Below, piece after piece: positions 1 through 5,869 of a stretch of 13,504 nucleotides of DNA. The notes beneath the pieces are model-generated. The model saw only the letters and a list, made by a program, of their open reading frames with translations. It ran no database searches and had not been told where the DNA came from. The position numbers and the translations under genes were made by a program. The stretch's first letter is position 1; every line of letters starts with the position of its first letter. The DNA comes from an uncultured Clostridia bacterium (GTDB lineage Bacteria > Bacillota_A > Clostridia > Christensenellales > CAG-138): contig CAMORL010000033.1 of NCBI GenBank assembly GCA_946623765.1, positions 1-13,504 on the forward strand. The letters are read 5' to 3'.

Positions 1-1697
1 AGATGGCGAAGGAAGGACGCTACGACGAAGCGCTGGCGCTCATCAAGCGCGAGAACCCCTTCCCCGCGATCTGCGGCAGAGTCTGCAACAAGCGCTGCGA
101 GGACGCGTGCACGCGCGGCACGATCGACCAGCCCGTCGCGATCGACGACGTAAAGCGGTTCCTCGCCGACCGTGATCTTCATGCCGAAACGCGCTATGTG
201 CCGAAGAAGATCATCAACAATCTGACCGGCGAATGGAAGCAGAAGATCGCCATCATCGGCGCAGGTCCCGCGGGTCTTTCCGCCGCGTACTATCTCGGCG
301 AAATGGGCTATCGCCCCACCGTGTTTGAAAAGAACGCAAAGCCCGGCGGCATGATGACCTACGGCATCCCGTCGTTCAAGCTCGAAAAGGACGTCATCGA
401 CGCGGAGATCGACGTGATCCGCGCGCTCGGCGTCGACATCCGCTGCGGCGTCGAAGTCGGCAGGGACGTCACCATCGAAGAGCTCAAGAAGCAGGGCTAC
501 GAAGCGTTCTACATCGCGATCGGCTGCCAGGGCGGCAGGCTGCCCGGCATTCCGAATGAGCGCGCCGAAGGCACCGAGATCGCCGTGAGCTTCCTGAATA
601 AAGCGCTTTCCGACAACTCAAGAAGACTCGAAGGCGACGTGATCGTCGTCGGCGGCGGCAACGTCGCGATCGACTGCGCGCGCACCGCGCACCGTTTCGG
701 CGCAAAGAACGTTTCCATGTTCTGCCTCGAATCCCGCGAGACGATGCCCGCATCCCCCGAGGAAATCAAGGAAGCCGAAGAGGAAGACGTAAAGATTATG
801 CCGTCGTGGGGTCCGAAGGAAGTCCTCGTAGACGAAGAAGGCAAGGTCAAGGGACTCGTTCTGAAGCGCTGCGTCAGCACGATCGATCCCGAGACCGGCA
901 AATTCTCCCCGAAGTACGACGAGAGCGAAACGATCACGGTGAACGCAAAGACGATCGTGTTCGCGATCGGTCAGGCGATCGAATGGGGCAAGCTTTTGGA
1001 CGGCACGAACGTGAAGTTCCACCACGGCAACTACCCCGTCGCCGATCCGTTCACCTATCAGACGGACGACCCGACGATCTTTGTCGGCGGCGACGTGTTC
1101 ACCGGTCCGAAGTTCGTGATCGACGCAATCGGTCAGGGCCATATGGCGGCGGAATCGCTCGCCCGCGCCGTTTCGAAGAACAGCGTAAATCAGACGCTCG
1201 GTCGTGACCGCCGCTTCTTCAAGGAGCTCGACAAGAACGACATCGCGATCGACGAGTACGATCACGCGCAGCGGCAGGTCCCGCCGGTGGATCCCAATAT
1301 CGACGCCAAGAACGGATTCCGGGATCCGACGCTTCCGCTGACCGAAGAGCAGGTGAAGATCGAAACCTCCCGCTGCCTCGGCTGCGGCGCAACGATCGTC
1401 GACGCGAACAAGTGCATCGGCTGCGGTCTCTGCACGACGCGCTGCGAATTCGACGCGATCCACCTGCTGCGCGATCATCCGCAAAACTCGGATATGCGCC
1501 GCGCGGAAGACAAGGTTACGGGGCTTCTCTCCTACGCCGCAAAGCGCGGAATTAAGATCCTGCTGCACAGCGGCTCGAAGGAAGCAAGAATGATGCGTGC
1601 AAAGCGCAAAGCATACAACAAAGCGACCAAGGAGTTCCATAAGACGCATCCGCATACCGGCAACGCCGTCACGATCGAGGAGCTCACGAAGGACTGA
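1..1697 (+). CDS. GltD-like FAD/NAD(P) oxidoreductase with C-terminal ferredoxin domain (5' partial)
   Basis: This is a flavoprotein of the glutamate synthase small-subunit (GltD/NfnB-like) family, which moves electrons between NAD(P)H and Fe-S clusters through FAD. The first visible Met (base 3) is probably internal, because GltD proteins have more sequence before the cysteine region; the true start lies outside the window. Counting from that Met, four N-terminal cysteines (24, 28, 32, 36) form the usual GltD Fe-S site. An FAD-binding IIGAGPAG motif lies at 84-91 and an NAD(P)-binding VVGGGNVA motif at 215-222. A GGDVFTGP segment near 362-369 is the second FAD contact. The C-terminal extension has CLGCG (458-462) and a full CxxCxxCxxxC cluster site (471, 474, 477, 481), ending in a basic tail. 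It is followed one base later by hypA, so the two are co-transcribed. Family assignment is secure; the physiological partner (GltB-like subunit, hydrogenase or other) cannot be told from here. Confidence 0.9.
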   Translation, partial: MAKEGRYDEALALIKRENPFPAICGRVCNKRCEDACTRGTIDQPVAIDDVKRFLADRDLHAETRYVPKKIINNLTGEWKQKIAIIGAGPAGLSAAYYLGEMGYRPTVFEKNAKPGGMMTYGIPSFKLEKDVIDAEIDVIRALGVDIRCGVEVGRDVTIEELKKQGYEAFYIAIGCQGGRLPGIPNERAEGTEIAVSFLNKALSDNSRRLEGDVIVVGGGNVAIDCARTAHRFGAKNVSMFCLESRETMPASPEEIKEAEEEDVKIMPSWGPKEVLVDEEGKVKGLVLKRCVSTIDPETGKFSPKYDESETITVNAKTIVFAIGQAIEWGKLLDGTNVKFHHGNYPVADPFTYQTDDPTIFVGGDVFTGPKFVIDAIGQGHMAAESLARAVSKNSVNQTLGRDRRFFKELDKNDIAIDEYDHAQRQVPPVDPNIDAKNGFRDPTLPLTEEQVKIETSRCLGCGATIVDANKCIGCGLCTTRCEFDAIHLLRDHPQNSDMRRAEDKVTGLLSYAAKRGIKILLHSGSKEARMMRAKRKAYNKATKEFHKTHPHTGNAVTIEELTKD

Positions 1698-1698
1698 T

Positions 1699-2046
1699 AT
1701 GCACGAGATGGGAATCATCCTGCATCTTGCGAAAACCCTTGAGGAGACCGCGGAGCAGGAAAAAATCAAGAAGATCACGCGCGTTGCGCTGGAGGTCGGC
1801 GAGGTGTCCGGGATTATGACGGATTACTTCGAGGAGTGCTGGAACTACTTTCGCAAAAAGCATCCGGTGCTGGAGACCGCCGAGCTCGAGCTCATTACGC
1901 TGCCCGCGGTGACGTGGTGCGATTCTTGTAAGCAGACGTACCCCACCGTCGAGTTCGGACGTACCTGTCCCCATTGCGGCAGCGGTGAGACGTGGCTTTT
2001 GAAGGGCAACGAGTGCATCATCAAGGAGATCGAAGTCGAAGAATAG
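1699..2046 (+). CDS. hypA: Hydrogenase/urease nickel metallochaperone HypA
   Basis: HypA delivers nickel during maturation of [NiFe]-hydrogenase (and in some bacteria urease) in the cytoplasm. The protein is 115 residues, the normal family length. It starts with the diagnostic MHE, whose His2 belongs to the N-terminal nickel site. It carries the structural zinc site as two CxxC pairs (Cys74/77 and Cys90/93, in WCDSC and CPHCG). The ATG at 1699 is chosen because AAGGA at 1689-1693 sits five bases upstream and because the N-terminal MHE must be exposed. The stop of the upstream flavoprotein is one base before the start, so translation is probably coupled. No other hyp gene or hydrogenase subunit is visible in the window, so the client enzyme is unknown. 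Confidence 0.93.
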   Translation: MHEMGIILHLAKTLEETAEQEKIKKITRVALEVGEVSGIMTDYFEECWNYFRKKHPVLETAELELITLPAVTWCDSCKQTYPTVEFGRTCPHCGSGETWLLKGNECIIKEIEVEE

Positions 2047-2064
2047 CAAACGCATACAAACAAA

Positions 2065-2092
2065 GCCGTCCGGATTTCCGGGCGGCTTTTTT
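2065..2092 (+). terminator. Intrinsic terminator after hypA
   Basis: A nine-base-pair GC-rich stem (2065-2073 with 2078-2086, one G-U pair) closes an ATTT loop and is followed at once by six T residues. It lies 18 bases after the hypA stop and ends the flavoprotein-hypA transcript. Its leader (CGCATACAAA at 2051-2060) and stem start are nearly the same as those of the terminator at 5836-5862. Confidence 0.93.
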
Positions 2093-2304
2093 GCGCCGCG
2101 TGTCATCCCTTTCGCCTCGTACCTCGGCACCACCCCGTCCGGGGGAGGTATGCTATTCTCCCCCGCCGACGGCGAAGCCGGGAAACGCCCGTGTTTTGGG
2201 CGATTCTACTCCCGGTAGAGTGGAAAAAACGGGATTCTACCGTTTTTTGCGGCGCGGTAGGGTGAAAAAATCGCGTCCGTAGAGCGGAGGTCACGGACCG
2301 TAGA
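2093..2304. other. Non-coding, hairpin-dense intergenic stretch
   Basis: No convincing gene is seen here in either direction. The stretch is packed with short inverted repeats. These are ACC-A-CCCC with GGGG-A-GGT (2129-2136/2142-2149), CGGC with GCCG (2170-2173/2177-2180), CGCCC with GGGCG (2186-2190/2198-2202), AAAAAACGG with CCGTTTTTT (2224-2232/2240-2248), and GTCCGT with ACGGAC (2275-2280/2293-2298). It could be a dispersed intergenic repeat, a degraded mobile element, or a structured upstream control region for the next operon. Confidence 0.5.
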
Positions 2305-2308
2305 TTGA
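2202..2308. repeat. Cluster of GTAGA-type motifs, four direct and two inverted
   Basis: Forward copies are CGGTAGAGTGG followed by AAAAAA (from 2213), CGGTAGGGTG followed by AAAAAA (from 2255), CCGTAGAGCGG (from 2277) and CCGTAGATTGA (from 2298). Inverted copies are GATTCTAC at 2202-2209 (core ATTCTAC) and GATTCTACCG at 2233-2242. The GTAG cores of the forward copies start at 2215, 2257, 2279 and 2300, a spacing of 42, 22 and 21 bases, close to multiples of two helical turns. The last copy overlaps the -35 box of the downstream promoter, which suggests an operator array, but no binding protein is known. Confidence 0.45.
2224..2248. terminator. Possible weak bidirectional terminator hairpin
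   Basis: AAAAAACGG (2224-2232) and CCGTTTTTT (2240-2248) are exact inverted repeats around a seven-base GATTCTA loop. This leaves a short GC core flanked by A and T runs, as in bidirectional terminators. The GC core is only three pairs, so it may instead be a by-product of the overlapping GTAGA motifs. It would back up the hypA terminator. Confidence 0.35.
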
Positions 2309-2334
2309 CGCAGGCGCATCTTCGCGCATATAAT
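2305..2334 (+). promoter_or_regulatory. Sigma-A-type promoter of the PlsC/GT8 operon
   Basis: A -35 box TTGACG (2305-2310) and a perfect -10 box TATAAT (2329-2334) are separated by 18 bases. Transcription would start near 2341, giving a leader of about 68 bases before the ATG at 2409. The -35 box overlaps the last GTAGA motif of the upstream cluster. Confidence 0.8.
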
Positions 2335-2347
2335 CGAAGCAGATCAG

Positions 2348-2373
2348 GCGGCGTAAGGAAATCCTTGCGCCGC
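2348..2373 (+). promoter_or_regulatory. Strong hairpin in the 5' leader of the PlsC/GT8 operon
   Basis: Bases 2348-2358 pair with 2363-2373 (eleven pairs, one of them G-T) around an AAAT loop. No T-run follows, so it is not an ordinary terminator. It begins only a few bases after the predicted start of transcription and lies about 20 bases before the ribosome binding site (AAAGGAA at 2392-2398). It could stabilise the mRNA 5' end or act as a binding site. Confidence 0.55.
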
Positions 2374-2408
2374 GATCGTGTTTCAAAGCAGAAAGGAACG
2401 CGCTTTGC

Positions 2409-3194
2409 ATGGACAAACGCAAGGTCATTTATTACACCGACGAGCTGCACGACGAGTTTTCGACGTTCGAAACGACGCCGCCCAAGGTGGACGGTTCGTA
2501 TGACTACGAGCGCAAAACGCCGCTGAAGCGGTTCCTTCGCTTCTTTCTTTACCGCATCGTGATGTACCCCGTCGTGGTGTTTTACGCACGCGTGATCTTC
2601 CGTCAGAAGATCGTGGGAAAGGAAAAGCTGAAGCCGTACCTCGGCAAAGGGTTCTTTCTTTACGGCAACCACACGCAGCCGCTCGGCGACGCGCTTTTAG
2701 AGACGCGGCTCGTGTTTCCGAAAAGCAGCTATGTGATCGTGCATCCGAACAACCTTGCCGTGCCGGTGCTTGGGAAATGGACGCCGGCGCTCGGCGGGCT
2801 GCCGCTGCCGGACGGCATGCAGGCGTACCGCAATTTCCTCGCCGCGATCAGAAACCGCATCGCGGAGGGGCATCCCGTGGTGATCTATCCCGAGGCGCAC
2901 ATCTGGCCGTATTACACAAAGATCCGCCCGTTTTTAGATACGTCGTTCGCCTACCCCGTTTCGCTCGGCGTTCCGGCATTCTGCTTTGTCAACACCTACA
3001 AAAAGACGCGCATCCGCAAGCGTCCGAAGATGGTCACCTATATCGACGGTCCGTTTTTCCCGCCGGAAGAGGGCGAGGCAAAGACGAAGAAAAAGCTGCT
3101 GCGCGACGCGGTGTACGCGCGTATGACGGAGCTATCCAAGCGCTCGGATGTCGAGATCATCCGATATGTGAAAAAGGAGGAATCCGATGGTTAA
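2409..3194 (+). CDS. PlsC-like lysophospholipid/glycerol acyltransferase
   Basis: This 261-residue protein looks like a membrane-associated acyltransferase of the PlsC (1-acylglycerol-3-phosphate acyltransferase) superfamily, which moves an acyl chain onto a hydroxyl group of a lipid or sugar. A hydrophobic segment near 43-63 can anchor it to the inner face of the membrane. The catalytic block reads YGNHTQPLGD (85-94). Its His88 and Asp94 are five residues apart in between, not the usual four. A later block, VVIYPEAHIW (157-166), matches motif III, with PEA in place of the usual PEG. A GGLPLPDG segment (129-136) fits the substrate-binding block. The ATG at 2409 has AAAGGAA upstream at a slightly long distance. 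The last eight bases overlap the next gene, so translation is coupled. The acceptor is unknown; the glycosyltransferase neighbours point to a glycolipid rather than bulk phospholipid. Confidence 0.8.
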   Translation: MDKRKVIYYTDELHDEFSTFETTPPKVDGSYDYERKTPLKRFLRFFLYRIVMYPVVVFYARVIFRQKIVGKEKLKPYLGKGFFLYGNHTQPLGDALLETRLVFPKSSYVIVHPNNLAVPVLGKWTPALGGLPLPDGMQAYRNFLAAIRNRIAEGHPVVIYPEAHIWPYYTKIRPFLDTSFAYPVSLGVPAFCFVNTYKKTRIRKRPKMVTYIDGPFFPPEEGEAKTKKKLLRDAVYARMTELSKRSDVEIIRYVKKEESDG

Positions 3195-4014
3195 TATTCT
3201 GTTCTGCGGCAACGCGGGCGTGTTCGACGGCATGCTGACCTGCGCCCTGTCGATCTTAAAGCGCACGGAATCGAAAGAGCCGTTTCACTTTTTCGTGTTC
3301 ACGATGGATCTTTCGGATCTGAAGGAAACGTATGTGCCGCTGAACCCTCGGCAGGCGGAAACGTTTCGCCGCGTGATCGTGCGGTTCAATCCCGAAAACC
3401 GGCTCACCGTGACCGACGTGGGCGACCTGTACCGCAGGCATTTTTCCGGCTGTCCCAACGAGGGCGCGTACTGCTCGCCCTACACGCTGATCCGCCTGTT
3501 TGCGGATCTGGTGCCGGGAATTCCCGATAAGCTTTTATACCTCGACGCGGACGTCATGTTCAACCGCGACGTGCATCTTCTGTACGACACGGACGTATCC
3601 GCGGTCGAGTACGCCGCCTGTCCCGACCATTACGGCAAGTATCTCATTCATCCGCGCTACATCAACGCGGGCGTGCTGCTGTTCAATATGAAAAAGGCGC
3701 GGGAAACGGATCTGTTTCAAAAGGCGCGGGAATGGATTCAAAAGAAGAAGCTCGTCTTTGCCGATCAGAGCGCGCTGATCCGGGCGACGACGAAAAAGAA
3801 GGTGCTGCCGCAGCGCTTCAACGACCAGAAGTTTCTGCACCGTCACACGGTCGTGCGGCATTTTTCGAAGCGGCTCTTCTATCTTCCCTATCCGCACACC
3901 GAGAACATCAAACAATGGCAGATCGACAAGGTGCACAGGATCTTCCGCTACCGCGCGTTTGACGACATCTACGACGAATACACAACCATTCTGACCGACT
4001 GTGAGGTGAACTGA
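3187..4014 (+). CDS. Family 8 glycosyltransferase (GT8)
   Basis: This is a cytoplasmic, probably membrane-peripheral, retaining sugar transferase of CAZy family GT8, using a nucleotide-sugar and a divalent metal. In 275 residues it has the N-terminal NILFCGN strand and the metal-binding DxD within YLDADVMF (118-125, Asp120/Asp122). It also has YINAGVLLFNM (158-168) and FADQSAL (191-197), all typical GT8 blocks. The C-terminal part carries RHFSK and HTENIKQW, a variant of the usual HxxGxxKPW end. The start at 3187 has a strong AAGGAGG (3174-3180) six bases upstream and overlaps the previous gene by eight bases. The donor sugar and acceptor cannot be read from sequence. It is a distant paralogue of the N-terminal half of the next protein. 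Confidence 0.9.
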   Translation: MVNILFCGNAGVFDGMLTCALSILKRTESKEPFHFFVFTMDLSDLKETYVPLNPRQAETFRRVIVRFNPENRLTVTDVGDLYRRHFSGCPNEGAYCSPYTLIRLFADLVPGIPDKLLYLDADVMFNRDVHLLYDTDVSAVEYAACPDHYGKYLIHPRYINAGVLLFNMKKARETDLFQKAREWIQKKKLVFADQSALIRATTKKKVLPQRFNDQKFLHRHTVVRHFSKRLFYLPYPHTENIKQWQIDKVHRIFRYRAFDDIYDEYTTILTDCEVN

Positions 4015-4015
4015 A

Positions 4016-5821
4016 ATGCAAAACCCGATCATTCCGATCTTCTACGCCTGCGACGAGCGCTTTCTGAAATACTGTGTCGTTTCGCTGCATTCGCTCATGA
4101 AAAACGCATCGAAGGCGAGGCGGTACCGCGTGCACATTCTGCACACGGATATTTCCGAACAGGCGAAGCGCGGCTTTTCCCTGCCCGTTCCCGAAAATTT
4201 CGAGCTGATCTTCGAGGACGTTTCCGAATACCTGCGCTCGATCGCGCACAAGCTGCCGCTGCGCGATTACTATTCCAAGACGACGTACTTCCGCCTGTTC
4301 ATCGCCGACATGCATCCGGAGTATCAAAAAGCGGTCTACATCGACGCGGACACGATCGTGCAGGGCGATATTTCCGCGCTGTACGACACCGACCTTGCCG
4401 ACAATTACCTCGGCGCATGCCACGAGCAGGCGATGGTGCAGGTCGACGAATACGGCGATTACGTGGAAAAATGCGTCGGCGTCTCGCGGTACCGGTATTT
4501 CAACGCGGGCGTGCTGCTGATCAACTGCGAGGCGTTCCGCGCGCATCTTCTTCTGTACCGCTTCATCAACGCGCTCGGCGCATACGACTTCGTGGTCACG
4601 CAGGACGAGGATTATCTGAATCTCATCGCAAAGGATCGCGTGCTGTTTCTGGATCAGCGCTGGAACACCGAGGTGTTCGGCACCGTTCCGTACCCGACCG
4701 AAGAGGCGCATATCCTGCACTACATCATGTTCAACAAGCCGTGGCACTACCCCGACTGTCCGTGCGGCGACGTGTTCTTCCGCTATGCCGCGGAAACGCC
4801 GGTCCATGAAGCGATGCTTTCAGAGCGCGACGGCTACACCGCCGAAGACCGCAAGCGCGACATGCGAAGCTATGAGCGGCTGCTTATGCTCGCCGTTCGC
4901 GAGGCGAACCGTGAGGACAATTATCTGAATACGCTGAACCGCGAAAAGCGCGCGCAGGACCGCGTCGCGATCGTCAGAAAGATCGAGGAATACGAGCGCG
5001 CGGGACGCTTCTCCGAGGACGTCGAGGACGACCCGCCTTCAAAGCCTCTTCTGCCCGACGACATCGATTATCTGCGCCGCGGTCCGATCGACCGGCTCAA
5101 GACGAAGCTCGCGTTCCGTTCGGCGCATATGCTCGTCGACAGGCTCATTGCAAACAAGCAGTTCATCATCAAAGAGATGCGCGGACTCGAACACTTCAAG
5201 GCGCTCGACTCCGGCGCGGTCATCACCTGCAACCATTTCCACGCGTTCGACAGCTTCGCGATCCAGCTCGTCTATGAAGCGGCAGAGCAGCCGAACCGCA
5301 CCTTCTACCGCGTGATCCGCGAGGGCAACTATACCTCCTTCCCGGGCTTTTACGGCTTTCTGATGCGAAACTGCAACACGCTCCCGCTGTCCGGCGACAT
5401 CCGCACGATGAAGAAATTCATGGAAGCGACGAACACGCTTCTCAAAGAAGGGCACTTTGTGCTGATCTATCCGGAACAGAGCATGTGGTGGAACTATCGC
5501 AAGCCGAAGCCCCTGAAGGACGGCGCGTTCACCTTTGCCGCAAAGAACAGCGTGCCGGTGCTGCCGTGCTTTATCACGATGAAGGACACGGACATTCCGG
5601 GCGAGGGCGGCTTTCCGGTGCAGGAATACACGGTGCACATTTCCGCGCCGATCTATCCCGACGAAAGCCTTCCCTACCGCCGGCAGGTTGCGGATCTCAA
5701 GACGAGAAACTACGAAATCTGGAAGGAGATCTACGAGCGCGAGTATCAGATCCCGCTGATCTACACGACCGAGCAGAACGTTCAAGACACGGCGCAGACG
5801 CCGCAATCCGCCCGCGCATAA
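4016..5821 (+). CDS. Two-domain fusion: GT8 glycosyltransferase plus PlsC-like acyltransferase
   Basis: This 601-residue protein joins a sugar transferase to an acyltransferase. Residues 1 to about 265 form a GT8 domain: IPIFYACDE (6-14), the metal-binding DxD in YIDADTIV (108-115), YFNAGVLLIN (161-170), QDEDYLN (196-202) and HYIMFNKPW (235-243). A charged, probably helical linker follows (about 265-350). Residues from about 350 to 585 form a PlsC-like domain with the catalytic NHFHAFD (406-412, a standard HX4D with His407 and Asp412) and the motif-III-like LIYPEQSMWW (483-492). This domain resembles the separate acyltransferase two genes upstream, including the IYPE-W-Y-K-P pattern. The start at 4016 follows the previous stop by one base, with GAGGTG seven bases upstream. 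The likely role is to glycosylate and acylate the same molecule. Both domains look intact; the order of action and substrates are unknown. Confidence 0.85.
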   Translation: MQNPIIPIFYACDERFLKYCVVSLHSLMKNASKARRYRVHILHTDISEQAKRGFSLPVPENFELIFEDVSEYLRSIAHKLPLRDYYSKTTYFRLFIADMHPEYQKAVYIDADTIVQGDISALYDTDLADNYLGACHEQAMVQVDEYGDYVEKCVGVSRYRYFNAGVLLINCEAFRAHLLLYRFINALGAYDFVVTQDEDYLNLIAKDRVLFLDQRWNTEVFGTVPYPTEEAHILHYIMFNKPWHYPDCPCGDVFFRYAAETPVHEAMLSERDGYTAEDRKRDMRSYERLLMLAVREANREDNYLNTLNREKRAQDRVAIVRKIEEYERAGRFSEDVEDDPPSKPLLPDDIDYLRRGPIDRLKTKLAFRSAHMLVDRLIANKQFIIKEMRGLEHFKALDSGAVITCNHFHAFDSFAIQLVYEAAEQPNRTFYRVIREGNYTSFPGFYGFLMRNCNTLPLSGDIRTMKKFMEATNTLLKEGHFVLIYPEQSMWWNYRKPKPLKDGAFTFAAKNSVPVLPCFITMKDTDIPGEGGFPVQEYTVHISAPIYPDESLPYRRQVADLKTRNYEIWKEIYEREYQIPLIYTTEQNVQDTAQTPQSARA

Positions 5822-5835
5822 CCGCATACAAAAAA

Positions 5836-5862
5836 GCCGTCCGAAAGGGCGGCTTTGCTTTT
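5836..5862. terminator. Bidirectional terminator between convergent operons
   Basis: GCCGTCC (5836-5842) pairs with GGGCGGC (5847-5853) around a GAAA tetraloop. On the plus strand the stem is followed by TTTGCTTTT; on the minus strand it is followed by six T residues (A-run at 5830-5835). It lies between the stop of the GT8-PlsC gene and the stop of the minus-strand GT2/TagF-like gene and can end both transcripts. Confidence 0.88.
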
Positions 5863-5869
5863 AACGGGA

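Noticed and set aside
618..1778. Long open frame on the minus strand opposite the flavoprotein gene
   Set aside because: It is antisense to an intact conserved gene, has no family resemblance, and is explained by GC-rich codon usage.
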